Assembly (NCBI GenBank): GCA_019802505.1
Contig: JAFMOC010000096.1
Location: 833,501 to 897,500 of the forward strand
Length of the DNA stretch: 64,000 nucleotides
From: Corydoras sp. C115
Taxonomy: Eukaryota > Chordata > Actinopteri > Siluriformes > Callichthyidae
Direction: 5' to 3'
Shown here: positions 39,444 to 51,831 of the stretch, one piece after another
Numbering within the stretch: the stretch's first letter is position 1
How the letters are laid out: every line of letters begins with the position of its first letter
Position numbers and translations under genes: made by a program
The notes under the pieces: model-generated
Seen by the model: the letters and a program-made list of their open reading frames with translations, nothing else
Told to the model about the DNA's origin: nothing
The model's database searches: none

Positions 39444-39586
39444 GCTGACAGCCAACCCCAGAGTAAGGTCTCTACTTTCTCTTTGTACCTCAGTTGACAT
39501 GCTGGTGCTAAACATGGGACAGTTACAAACATTTTACACCTCGTAAATAATTTAAAGTTGTTTTGTATAATTTGATTTAAGCAGCT

Positions 39587-39721
39587 TGCCCAGCGATGGA
39601 TTGGCGCCCTGTCCTGGGTGTATCTGCCCAGCGCCCGAGACGTTCTCCCCTGGATGGGCATGAGGAACCCCACCGCGACCCTAATAGAGGATAAAGTGGA
39701 AGATAATGAATTAATGAATGA
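39587..39721 (+). mobile_element. 5'-truncated SINE before mustn1
   Basis: Last ~135 bp of the element, flanked by similar 'ttaa(g/a)cagct' sequences that may be a target duplication. Confidence 0.8.
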
Positions 39722-39948
39722 ATTAAACAGCTGAGGATTTTATTATCACCGTGAAACGTGGTTAGGTTTTAGTAAGATACAGGTTTAGCTGACGTCGATG
39801 TGGAGGACGGGAAATTTTGTTCGGCCAGCTGTTCACGGCCATCGTTGCTCAGTGAGACGGCGTTCCCACTTCAGCTGCTCTGTCACTGGTGTCATGTCTA
39901 ATAATATATGATGATAACAGAGCAGTAAGGACAACAGACACTGCCGGG

Positions 39949-39957
39949 TTATTTAAA
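39949..39957 (+). promoter_or_regulatory. TATA-like element before mustn1
   Basis: TTATTTAAA lies about 70 bp upstream of the mustn1 ATG, a plausible position for a TATA-type promoter of a tissue-restricted gene. Inference from position only. Confidence 0.3.
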
Positions 39958-40024
39958 GAAGAAACAACTGTGAGTCCAATGAGAACAAACACAGTCTGCT
40001 TGTCTTTCCAACGAGGCGCTGTAC

Positions 40025-40786
40025 ATGATGTCTCAGGTAAGTCCTATTACGCTTAAAGTGTAAACTGTAATACATGTCAAAGGTACATAACAAAATAAGA
40101 AATAAAGTCATATTTTAATAGCCACAGGAAATCAAGAAGAAGAAGCGTCCACCCATGAAGGAGGAGGACCTGAAAGGAGCACGCAGTAAGCTGGGGCTGA
40201 AGGGAGAAGTCAAAAGTAAAACATATGAAGTCATGGTGGAATGCGGTGAGTCCTTCCTACACGTGTGGACGTCCTCTCATAGGCTTTTATTTGCTTTAGA
40301 GTTAGAATCTTGTACAATTTTATAACACGCTTGTGTTCGATCTCATTCTTAAGAAGTCTAATCAAAATGGTCTGATGTAATATATATGATGCAAAGATAT
40401 GTTAGATTATAAAAACCTTATGAACATGAGACACAGTTCAGAGCTTCTGCTGTTTCAATCTGCAAAAAGACAGGGTTTATAAAGACACAGGGTTTAGGGA
40501 GAACAGAACCTCTACACTTAAAATAAATCTAATGTTTGTAAATCAGTGAATGAGTGTGTATATATACATATATGAGTGTATAACGTGTAAAAACTCACTC
40601 GAAACTTCCACTTTGCTCGTTATTATTTGATTGTTTCACCATCTTCTTTAATACCCCCCCCACTGTTCTTTCCCTTTAGAACGCATGGGCAAGACCGCCC
40701 CGTCTGTGTTTAGTGGGCTGCGTACAGGCACAGAGACAGTGCTGGACAAACCCAAGGTTCCGGCTGGGAGTGTGTTTGGCAAATGA
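40025..40786 (+). CDS. mustn1: MUSTN1 (Mustang): small musculoskeletal nuclear protein
   Basis: Small vertebrate nuclear protein expressed in muscle and skeletal tissue (family knowledge). Exons 40025-40036, 40122-40245, 40680-40786. Two adjacent ATGs (40025 and 40028); the second gives 79 aa beginning MSQ as in human MUSTN1 (82 aa). The lysine-rich KKKKRPP segment fits a nuclear localisation signal. Blocks MKEEDLKGAR, SKTYEVM and the ending SVFGK match the family; human ends at SVFG. All introns are GT-AG and phases close. It lies directly after the tRNA array and converges on the itih genes. Confidence 0.93.
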
Positions 40787-40957
40787 GAATGTAGTTGAAC
40801 TCCCGAAATTGAAGAGAGGACAGTGCGGAAGAGGAGACGACGTCACATCAAGTTCCACTTCTGTAATTATTTGACTAAAATCTAGGTCTTATGTTCGTTT
40901 TTTTTTTCTTTTGCATTTTTTTGACATAAAAAAAAAAAGTAGTCTTATATTTTATAT

Positions 40958-40963
40958 AATAAA
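40958..40963 (+). terminator. mustn1 polyadenylation signal
   Basis: AATAAA 172 bp after the mustn1 stop; the closest canonical hexamer downstream of the gene. Confidence 0.55.
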
Positions 40964-41678
40964 CAGCAGCATTAGAACAGCGTACAGCTGACAATGTAAT
41001 CTATGTTTAAGTTAAACCTTCGTATAAAAGCTGGTCATACCAGCGCAACGCCAACTAAAACACCACCACTATATCAATCTCACTGCAGTGCTGTGATTCA
41101 TCCACCACCCAAATAATATCTGCCCTCAGGGAAGCTAACAAAGTGAAAAGAAACAGATCTACAAACTGCATCTATATTAAAAAATACATTGGACAATAAG
41201 GACACCCCTCCCACCACCACCATCATCCCCCACACTATTAAGCAAATGTATTGATTTTCTGATTGTATTGAAATAAAAAGATATGGCAATAAATAGTAAA
41301 TTAAATCACTATGTGAAATACAATTGGAAAGTGTTTCATTTAAGATTTTAAGCACTAAAAGTATTTATATTTAGTAAAATACTTTATTTTTAAATTTATT
41401 TGTTTAAGAGTTATAATTTTTATATTCACACTGGAGTGAACGCATCACCCTGCTGGGCAAGTACAGTTTTATTAAGCAGTGAGAATGTCAGTAATGATAC
41501 ACAGAGACACCACATGTTGGACATGTTTATTTTCTCCTCTTTTTTGGCAGATAATTTCTGTGTAATGCTTTTCCTATTTAAAGGTTAATGATCATATCCA
41601 TTCAACAAGTCTAGGTCACTTCAGGTTAGTGAAATATGTTTACTATTAAGGTATCCCTTTGTCTTCCATTGCTTTCTT

Positions 41679-44600
41679 TCAGGTAGTTTTGAAGAGTCCA
41701 GAGACAATATAGTCTGTGGAAACTCCATCGATGAGCCCAGTTCCATTGTTATGTATGAACCAACAGGGCACATTATCTCCGTTCTTCACATCCCTCCTGT
41801 AGTCTTTCTGCCATCCCCTGTTGTGACGAATGTGTTCAAATGAACTGTGGCTTTCTTGGTTTGGTGTCTTAATTATTTTGAAAGAATTATAGTTACCTGG
41901 TCACGGTCAGATTGTGGCCTTTAACAAACATGGTGGCATCGAATTTGTCGGGGTCTCTCCCCTGAAAAAGGTCACTGACCTCGAATGTTACTCCATGATA
42001 AAACTGTCCTGTGGAGAGCAAACATTTAAATCGATAATAAAGACAAAAAAATGGTTTGAACATTCATTCATTCATTCATTATCTCCCGCTTTATCCTCTA
42101 TTAGGGTCGCGGTGGGGTTCCCCATGCCCATCCAGGGGAGAACGTTTCGGGTGCTGGGCAGATAGACCCAGGACAGGGCGCCAATCCATCGCTGGGCACA
42201 CACTCACTCACACAGACACAATCTATAGGGGGCAATTTTTTGAGAATTCAATTGACTTGATCCATGTTTTTTGGACTGTGGGAGGAAACCGGAGAACCCG
42301 GAGGAAACCCACGCAGACATGGGGAGAACATGGAAACTACACCCAGATGGCCGCCTAAGCCACCGTGCCGCCTCGTTTGAACATTCATTCATTCATTCAT
42401 TATCTCCCGCTTTATCCTCTATTAGGGTCGCGGTGGGGTTCCCCATGCCCATCCAGGGGAGAACGTTTCGGGCGCTGGGCAGATAGACCCAGGACAGGGC
42501 ACCAATCCATCGCTGGGCACACACTCACTCACACATACACACCCTATATGGGGCAATTTTTGAGAATTCAATTGACTTGATCCATGTTTTTGGATTGTGG
42601 GAGGAAACTGGAGAACCCGGAGGAAACCCACGCAGACACGGGGACAACATGGAAACTCCAGCCAGATGGGGATTCGAACCGGGAATCCCTAGTGCTGAGA
42701 GGAGAACGTGCTAAACCACAAAGCCACCGTGCCGCCTGGATTAAACATTCATTCATTCATTATCTTCCGCTTTATCCTCTGTTAGGGTCACGGTGGGGTT
42801 CCCCATGCCCATCCAGGGGAGAACGTTTTGGGTGCTGGGCAGTTACACCCAGGACAGGACGCCAATCTATCGCTGGGCACACACTCACTCACACAGACAC
42901 ACTCTATATGGGGCAATTTGGAGAACTCAATTGACTTGATCCATGTTTTTGGACGGTGGGAGGAAACCCACACGTACACGGGGAGAACATGGAAACTCCA
43001 CCCAGATGGGGATTCGAACCGGGAATCCCTAGCGCTGAGAGGAGAACGTGCTAAACACTAAGCCACCGTGCCGCTCCACCGGGGGACAATAGGTGGAAAA
43101 AGTACACACACAAAAAGACAAAACCACCATTACAGTCTGATTGAGGAATTCAATTGTTGTAGTGAAAAGTTACCAAGTAACCCATGGACATTCGGGGAAA
43201 GGAGGTGACTATCCAGAGTGTAGAAACCCAGGTAGTCTTGGTGGTAGGGGTGCTTCGCCCACACTTTGTGCAAAACGATCACAAATTTAACAGAGTTCCT
43301 GAGATTCACGGTAAGACTGCGATCCTTTGTTACTTTGAGGTCCATGCTAAAAAAAAAAAAAAAATAAAAATTTAAATCATTAAGTTCATTAAGTTTAACT
43401 ACAAAGTGCAGGTTATATTTTATATGATAATCAGTGCTAATGTTAGCACTGACCTAGAGTCCATTGCCTTTTTAAAAAAAAAAAATCTATAATCAGATTA
43501 TTAATCAGATCATTTATTACTATAACCAGTCATAGAATCTAACCAGAATTTAATTAATAAACATGCAGGTATGTCATTAGTGTGTATTGTTTTATCAGCA
43601 TTGCTTACTTTTTTCCTTTGACTGAGGAGTTTTCTGACCAGAAGAGTTTGGTCACTTGGCCATGCTGAGATAACATCATCTCCTTCGTAGTTACCATTAT
43701 TTTGATGTGATACTTTTCATGAATAATAGCAAAGCGTCCAAAATAGGTGGTCTTCATGTTCTCAGGATCCACTTTTTTATCTCCAATGGTTTGTCCGTTT
43801 ACTACAATACCTTTAAAACAAAAGCATTGGAGACTTTTCTGGGTCAAACAGCTCCAATTTAAACCTCATTTGTCTTGTCATCACATGCTTACCTGTCTCT
43901 GGGTCTCTGACCAAGTTAAAAATGGTTCCCGGTTGGTCATTAATATTAAAGCAGAGGGCATCATCCTGGTCTGGCAACTCAATAATGAAATGTGGATCTC
44001 CATCAACTGCAACAAAACCGTAGTGTTAACATATTAACATAAACATATGGCAGGTTACAATACAGAGAAAGTAACAGTTAAAAACTTTACCCATAGTTAC
44101 AGGCGGAATATACCGACTACTCATTTGTGGAGCAAAGAAATCTAAAATCAATGTAAGTGGTAAAAATTAAAAGGTTATCCAAATTCATTCTTGTAATTCA
44201 ATAATAAAGATTTAAGACATTTCTTACGTGGTATAAATGGAACTGGATGTGATGGAGGACTGAGAGTATGTCGACGCTCATCTGGAAATGAACACAAATG
44301 ATAGAGACTGTGTTATAGTCAATGCTGTAAAAAAAAAAAAAAAAAAAAGAGGAAAACTACAGTGGCAAAAGATATATAGTTAGAAAGTCTGAACACAAAA
44401 TTCTTTAGTGTTCTATAGACAAAAGTATTCAAGCACCTACAAAGAACCATTCTATTGGACCATTTTAAAGCAATGGTACTTTTTACACTTCTGGAAGGCT
44501 TTATAAAATATTTTGTGCTTAATGATTAATGCCGAATAGCATTTGTGTGAACAGAGACTGATGTTGGCTCACAATCTCTGTCCTGGTTCATCCAAAAAAA

Positions 44601-45890
44601 AATCCTTCACACTCACCCAATAATGCTGCACCTTAAAGCATTATAACTGTTGTTGGGTTTAATTTTCATTTTAGGATTAATTTGGCTTCGTTTTTTTTAT
44701 AAACAGTGAGTGAGATCAGTGAGATTAGAGACTGACACCATTCTTTATGTCAAAATACCTTCAGATAGTTTGTCAGCAATAAGGGCGTCATCTGGATTTT
44801 CTTCGGTTTCTGGCTTGATTACCACCAAAGAGGTGAGTGGAGTAACAAAGTTATACTTCAGTGAGAGGTCCAGGGCTTCCTTCGTGGCATTCTGCTTCGC
44901 TGAAGGGGAACCCTTTTCCCTGTCGGTACAGACAATACATTATCATCGATACATTTTCAAAATGTTATAAGTAAAGTGTATAACAAATAAGATATTAAGA
45001 TGCATTTAACCTGATATTTCACATTTACAACTGTCTATTTACATTTACAAACTATCCCAAACGTATGACTATAATAATTTATATCTGTAGTGTACAAATG
45101 AAATCTATTTTAAGTGTTTTATTGACTGCAATTACTATATATAGCTGATATATATATATATAGCTAAAAATAGCTGGTTTTCAGGACGAATTGAAATTTT
45201 TTTCTGTGCCAAAGACAAAAAGGACCATTTAGTTATTAGTAAAAAGATATATATAAAAAAAACAGCATCTGTAATGATATGGAGGTGATAAGTGTCACAA
45301 CAGTGTGTGTGTGATCATACATTCACACATTCATACAAACAATCATACATACATACATACATACATACATACATACATACAATCATACACACACACACAA
45401 TCATACATACATACATTTCATACATACATACATACATACATACAATCATACACACACACACACACATTCATACATTCATTAATTAATACATTCATTAATA
45501 CATTCATACATACATACATACAACATACATACATACATACATACATACATACATACATAAATTCATTCATGCATACATACACACTCATTCATACATACAT
45601 ACACACTAATGCATACATACATACATACATACATACATACATTCATTCATAGATACATTTCATACATACATTATATATGTGTGTGTGTGTGTATGTATGT
45701 ATGTATGAATGTATGTGTGTACGATTGTGTATGTATGTATGAATGTATATATGAATGTATGCATGTATGTATGTATGTACTGTATGTATGAATGTATGTA
45801 TGTATGTATGTATGTATGTATGTATGTATGTATGTATGTATGTATGTATGTATGTATGTATGTATGTATGTATGTATGTATGTATGTATG

Positions 45891-45924
<34 letters not shown>

Positions 45925-46005
45925 TGTATGTATGTATGTATGTATGTATGAATGAATGAATGTGTGTATAAATGTATGTATGAATGTTTGTATGTACAGT
46001 TTGTG

Positions 46006-46052
<47 letters not shown>

Positions 46053-48980
46053 TTATTACCAGTGCGGATATTGCAATTTTGTAGAGACAAACTACATTCT
46101 GGATTTAGGTATTTATTCTGCATGTAGGTAATGGGACTGTGTCTGTATACATTTAAGGTGATTTGTGAGGTTGCAACATTGTGGCAACAGTTTAAGGAAG
46201 GCTCTGTGTACAGTGTCAGATCTATAAAGGCATGGTTAAATACATATGTAAAGTTTTTCCAGCCTTGACCTGAACTCTATCATATGGGACTTAAAACATA
46301 AAAACAGAGACTGCAAGCCAGGCCCTGTTTTTTAACATCGGTACCAGACCTCACAAACATACAAAAATTGGCAGTTTCCTGTAAATCTTTTCCATGAAAG
46401 ATGGAATACTTCCACATACTTACCTTTTGTCCAAGAGCTGCTGGATGGTCAGATATGCCCAGAGCCTCTCTGTAAAGTCCCCAAAGATGTACTCGTCTTC
46501 AGGGAATATAGTATCCCATTCCTGAGCAACAGCAGTGCTTTTGACTAGAAAATTATCTTCTAACTGTTGATAAAAGAAAATTTTTTTTTTTTTTTTTTCA
46601 AGCAGATTGAATTAGTAATGTCACTAAGACTTACACTTAAATAATATGATGGACTCACCCTTTCAGCAGACACTTCAAATGGAATGTCATTCATCTCGAT
46701 GTCGTTCAGTCGACCAGCTACCACAATCTCAGAACCATTATAAAACTCCTTAAAGTAGCTGCTAGTTAAAGAATTTACTGAGGTTTCAGGATAATGAAAA
46801 TTTACATTGGATAGGAGCGCGTTTGCGATTTCATCAAAGAATCCCTTCAATAAAAAAAGACCATAACAGCAGTATGAAAGAATGAACATGTTTTTTTGTG
46901 TAAGTTTCTGTTGTGATTATAAAACTGTTTAACGACTTGCAAAATAACATTCTCTAAACATAGTTAAAAACTTTATCAATATTAATGCTTAACACAGATA
47001 CCTTTAATTGCAGTGCAGCATCAGACGCTTCATAGATTCTGCGAGCAAGGCCGTTGTTTTTTTTGGCCAAAACATCCAGGAAGGCATAGTTCAGATTGAA
47101 CCCAAAGCCCAAACAGAAGACAGTGATGTTTCCACCGGTGGCCTGCTGGACATGATCTTGGATTGTGTTTGAATCAATCACACCTAAATGATACAACATT
47201 GCATTTAAATAAATCTGTATTTAATAAATTTAACATATTGAGGGAAAGAATATGCAGAATGATCAAAGTACATTTCCATTATTCGTCATTTTTGACAATT
47301 CTGCACTATGAGCATAATCTGGAAAAAGTACTCCTGCGTGACTGTGGAAGAATGAATTGATAACCTGCCACCTGCACTGAGCATTTCATTTTGATTCCCA
47401 CAGAGGTGTCGGAGTAGGTGGATATTAAGGCAAACCAATTAGGGTTGAATAGGAACAATGATTGCCAGTCAGCCATTTGTTTAGCCATTACTTACTGACC
47501 ACATCAATGCCTAATTTAATTTAATGTGCACTGATTCCAGTTATTGTAAAAAAAAAAAAATAATAATAAAAAAAAACTAACAATGAACATAAGGCTTCAG
47601 AAGTTCAATGAATGCAAGAGCAGCAAATATGAATAATATAAAATAAACAATATAATCACCAACCGTGATTTGCTTCTCCATCAGTTAGTAGGATTACCAT
47701 GGATATGCTGTGTTCTGAGAGGGATATGTTTTCGTTGGTTGCTTTCAGAATATCTATGCCTTTCATAACACCACCATGGAGATTTGTTGCTGAAATAAAA
47801 GATGTAAGAACTTTAATGTTAAATTATTTAAATTCAGATCAGATTTAATTTAACAGTGTGTGTCTGTGTGTCTGTATGTGTGTGTGTGTGTGTGTGTACC
47901 ATAAAGTGACTGCATTCTTTTAACAAATTCTTTTGCTTCCTTTATATTTTCTTCTGTGGCTTTGCTCATTGAAGGTCTCCATGTATCGATTTCAGAATGA
48001 AACGTAACCAAAGCAAAGTGGTCTTCTTCATGCAAGTCATCCAGTATGGTCAGCAATGCCTCTTTGGTCTGTGATTTTAAAAAACAGCATAAAATATTGT
48101 GACGCTAAATGAAATGTTTCTTTTAGACTCTTCAACATACCTGTGACATTTTAACCCTATCCATGGATCCACTGATATCAATCACAAACGCTACGTTCTT
48201 TGGTAAACGAGGCAAGTCATCTGGCGCAAAAAAGTGTACGAAGTACCCATTCACTATCTGAAATAGAAACGTAATATTACTGAGGGACAAACGAAAGATC
48301 TGTATTCAACATTAATTTTCATAAAAGAATACTTACAACTGACTCTGTTTATACAAAAGAAATAACCAAACCTGCACATCACCAAAATCCTTCTCACGGA
48401 TGACGTCATACTTGATGAAGAAATCACCATCTATGAGTGTTCCATCACAGTCTGAACATTTCCTCTGCTGATCCAGAGTTGGTGAGAAGGATACATGGGC
48501 CTGAAAGAAAGAATCTGGAAGGTAAACTGATATTTAATGTATGTGCTGGAGTTATAAAAACAAAAACAAAAAAAAACATAGGTGTCTATCTTTATTTCCA
48601 TCCAGCCCCTTCTTGGTTCGGCTTTGCACAGACTTTTGATGACGTTTCCTGAAAATAGTGTGAACGTAATTTTAAATGTAGTTGGATGCTTGAAAAAAAA
48701 CAAAAAACAAAAAAAACATTACTAAACTAAGGGGAAAAAAAAAGAAAAAAATGAAGTATACCAAATGAAACAACTTCAACATCACCTAAATCTAAGTTTC
48801 TCCTGGGCACAAAAGTACTAACCACCAATCACTGGTGTTGCTGCTCGAACCATGCAGCGGTGGTGAGACATCTTGAGCTGCTTTGTGGTGGTTTGTAAAG
48901 TCAAAATCTCATGTTAATTGAAGCAACAGGAAACACATACACATATAAATAAGGCCCCTAATTATACTCCTAATGTTAGA

Positions 48981-49026
<46 letters not shown>

Positions 49027-49984
49027 GCAGCGGCACGGTGGCTTAGTGGTTTAGCACGTTCTCCTCTCAGCGCTAGGGATTCCCGGTTCAAATCCCCATC
49101 TGGGTGGAGTTTCAATGTTCTCCCCGTGTCCGCGTGGGTTTCCTCCGGGTTCTCCGGTTTCCTCCCACAGTCCAAAAAACAAGGATCAAGTCAATTGAAT
49201 TCTCGAAATTGCCCCATATAGAGTGTGTATGTGTGAGTGAGTGTGTGTGTCCAACGATGGATTGGCGCCCTGTCCTGGGTCTATCTGCCCAGCGCCCGAG
49301 ATGTTCTCCCCTGAATGGACATGGGGGACCCCACCGCGACCCTAGTAGAGGATAAAGTGGGAGATAATGAATGAATGAATAATAATAGCAAACACAAAAC
49401 AAACCTACCTTTTTATCAGTCACTGTTTTTTCCACAAGAGGAAGTAACTCATTAGTGATGAATGTAGCGTGAGTGTCCAGAAATTCAATCCCCTGAGGCT
49501 CATAGATGTCAGCTACAATCTGTGGATCAGTTTTGTATGTCTCGAGTAAGAAAAGAAAACATTAAAATATGAAATCTGTTAATTATAAACCTCACCTCAA
49601 AGTGTTGGACCAACTGCTTGGGTTTTACTCGAACCATGAGCTCATATTTGCCAAGACTACGCTGAAGGAGCTCTTCATATGTAAGTACAAATTCAACACT
49701 ACTGATGGCTGCAATGTTTACAGAGACAGAGAACTTCTCCATCTTCCTGCCCGAAGCTCTGAAATGATCAAAATCTATAGTAATCTAATGAATTGGTTCA
49801 ATTTGAACATAAACCTCAATTAAATAGAAATGCACTGATTACATCTGGTGTATATTGTTGTAAAGGTTGAATCTCAAATGTCAAAATGTATTCTTAAATA
49901 CTCAATGTATTCTTAAATAATTAAGAGCAACGTCCAAATCCATTCATCCAAATCCATTCATCCATGTATATTTATCCATATAAT

Positions 49985-50071
<87 letters not shown>

Positions 50072-50252
50072 GGGTGTATTCAACTACAGATTTTCGTAGT
50101 CGAATCTGATTCGTCAGATTTTCCCTATAGTCGACCGATAGTCGAATCAGTTAAAATTTCACCACAAGATGGCGCTATAAGCATAGTTTTTAAAAAAGAT
50201 TTATATAGATTAATATATTTTACTTGTTTTTCTAACAAAAGAAAACAAAAGG

Positions 50253-50320
<68 letters not shown>

Positions 50321-51831
50321 CAAAAAACAAAGACATTTGATGGAAAAACTAATGCTTAGCAGCAGCCATGGGCACCCCCATGTGGTCAAAATGGTACATT
50401 CGACTATGAGGTTCATAGTCGACTACGGTTCTCCGAATCGAATCAGCGAATCAGCGAATATTGCATATATATATATATTTTTTTTTAACTTACTTGATGA
50501 TCACGAGCACGTACTGTAGGTCTAAAAACCATCTCACATCTACTGTTTTTCTATTCTCTAATAATTATTTAGGACTTACTTGACGAGGCCGGCTGTTTTA
50601 CCCGAGGACACGGCAGACTCATACTGCTTCTTGGCCTTTTCCTTTTCTTTGACTTCTCCTACATATGTCTTTCCATCAATCACCCTGACACATAAACAGG
50701 AATAAATATGAACGACTGGGAAATACAAGACAAGCTCAAACATTTGTGCAAACATCTTACATGCTGAAGTTGGTGATGAAGGCAGTTTTGGGTAACTCCA
50801 CCTCAAAGAAGACTTCGTGTGAGGTGTTGGCCTTGTTAAGAACCGTGGACGTCATTACAGTGTGGGCAAACCGAGATGCCACCTTGCAGTTTATCTTAAC
50901 ATTTTGAATCTCTATCTGTAAGATAGAATGCCATAGTTTATTTCATGATTTTTGTATGATATAAAATTTGTGTCAAATAATGACATTAATGTCCAAAAAA
51001 AAAAAGGTTTATCAGATTAAACATACAGTGCTGAATTTAAAATTCCTTTTTTAATATTATTGTAAAATATAAGGATTTCATAGCACAATACACAAAGCAT
51101 ATTTCAGGACAGATTAAAGTCCAAACAGCTATCTTAGTTTGAGTTCATGTTTGCACCAGGTACACAGAGGAGTAAAGCAAAATATAACCTTTGTATTATT
51201 GATTGATTATTTGTAGCTCTGCACATTGAAAAACTAAATTAATGAAAATAAAGAATTTTATTTTTATTTTTTTTCTCTTACCTCGGCTCCAGTCACACTT
51301 CGTTTCTGTAACGAGACAAAAATATTCTTATAGTTTTATAGATTTAACAACAATATAATTATACTTCTGTATGTACTGTATGTAGATAGATCATCACTAG
51401 TGCTATTAAACTGTTATATGAAGATGTCACTACTTTAATTTGATACACATATCTTTTATTAAAATATTTTTGTAGCATTTCTTTTTTTTAAAGTCTGTAA
51501 TGACAGAATACCTTAATTAATTTACTGACATCATCGCTGTCCTGCTAAAGGAGACAAGGTATAATGATTATTAATTTTAGAAATATGTACAAATATATTA
51601 TTGTTTTTTTCTTAAAGAAAAACAAGATCATGCTTTTTTTTAAAAAAAAAAACAAAACTAAAACTTGTGTAAAATAATTATAATTTGTAGTTAAGCAGGG
51701 ATTTGTCCTACCTGTTCTTTGCTTCTAGAGACAATAAAAGCCGCAGAGGATCTAGCTGGTAAACAAAAATAAAGAGCAATACAGCAGAGCAAAACTATCC
51801 TCAACCTGCTCATGATGAATCCTGAACTCAT
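41679..51831 (-). CDS. itih3: ITIH3-like inter-alpha-trypsin inhibitor heavy chain, paralogue A (22 exons)
   Basis: Secreted heavy chain that becomes ester-linked to chondroitin sulfate and hyaluronan (family knowledge). Exons 5'->3': 51831-51712, 51541-51512, 51305-51282, 50915-50761, 50684-50580, 49758-49596, 49519-49409, 48500-48372, 48257-48141, 48068-47900, 47789-47664, 47183-47002, 46844-46659, 46563-46424, 44919-44759, 44281-44228, 44141-44091, 44006-43893, 43810-43609, 43346-43174, 42008-41897, 41817-41679. Sum 2763 nt, 920 aa. Signal peptide about residues 1-30; a second in-frame ATG at 51813 is possible. Dibasic KKR at 50-52 precedes the mature chain. VIT domain about 60-190; vWA MIDAS DISGS at 306-310; DGDPHF at 676-681, the cleavage and glycan-attachment site of the family; a ~240-aa ITI-HC C-terminal domain ends PCWFIHNNGTGLIDG. 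The C-terminal DGDPHF plus its intact domain favours ITIH3 over ITIH4. Confidence 0.92.
42061..42373 (-). mobile_element. SINE 1 of 3 in itih-A intron 20
   Basis: Minus copy with about 50 bp deleted, including the B box ('cagatgg' joined to 'ccgcctaagcc'). First of a head-to-tail trio. Confidence 0.88.
42383..42737 (-). mobile_element. SINE 2 of 3 in itih-A intron 20
   Basis: Full-length minus copy separated by ten bases ('tcgtttgaac') from the first. That spacer copies 'gtttgaac' on the other side of SINE 1. Confidence 0.88.
42747..43075 (-). mobile_element. SINE 3 of 3 in itih-A intron 20
   Basis: Minus copy lacking the 'ccggagaacccggagg' segment. Confidence 0.87.
45300..46052. repeat. 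Self-complementary tetranucleotide tract (CATA)n/(TATG)n plus (TA)n
   Basis: The left half (about 45300-45665) is (CATA)n and the right half (45690-46010) is (TATG)n, its reverse complement, followed by (TA)n (46009-46050). It lies in itih-A intron 14. Long frames here encode YIHT or MYVC repeats and are not genes. Confidence 0.9.
48983..49026 (+). repeat. (AAT)n microsatellite
   Basis: About 14 units, directly before the SINE at 49031. Confidence 0.85.
49031..49380 (+). mobile_element. SINE between itih-A exons 8 and 7, abutting exon 7
   Basis: Plus copy inserted after an (AAT)n tract; 'aataatagca' occurs on both sides. It ends 28 bp from the donor of exon 7 (49409). Confidence 0.87.
49988..50068. 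repeat. (AT)n microsatellite
   Basis: About 40 AT units ending at the hAT-type element at 50069. Confidence 0.88.
50069..50465. mobile_element. Second copy of the 387-bp hAT-type MITE, in itih-A intron 5
   Basis: The same sequence as 19730-20116 in reverse orientation ('ttcgtagtcgaatctgattc', 'ccacaagatggcgc', 'gactacggttctccgaatcg'). One end (TAGGGGTG) abuts an (AT)n run. The other end stops at 'cgaatattgca' and dissolves into (AT)n, so its last bases and TSD are lost. The internal AT stretch has expanded (50256-50319). Confidence 0.8.

Larger units (their letters stand above)
36885..39500 (-). repeat. Tandem array of ~300-bp units, each carrying one tRNA-Glu
   Basis: The same flank recurs beside each copy: 'cctcagttg(g/a)catgtgc(a/g)ggctaaatga', 'aaacccaaactggtactgaaacattta' and 'gagaaactttagtcc'. 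Copy starts are 37093, 37755, about 38056, 38756, 39078 and 39372. Plain spacings are about 294-322 bp; the two longer gaps are explained by inserted repeats (a full SINE at 37285-37637; SINE and other repeat fragments at 38151-38590). This is local tandem duplication of a DNA unit, not retroposition of tRNA. Confidence 0.85.

Noticed and set aside
45300..46052. Possible CRISPR-like regular repeat
   Set aside because: The repeat is a 4-bp microsatellite without unique spacers, in a vertebrate intron.
45305..46123. Open frames of 115-150 aa with YIHT or MYVC repeats
   Set aside because: Pure products of the (CATA)n/(TATG)n microsatellite; no start context, splice sites or conservation signal.
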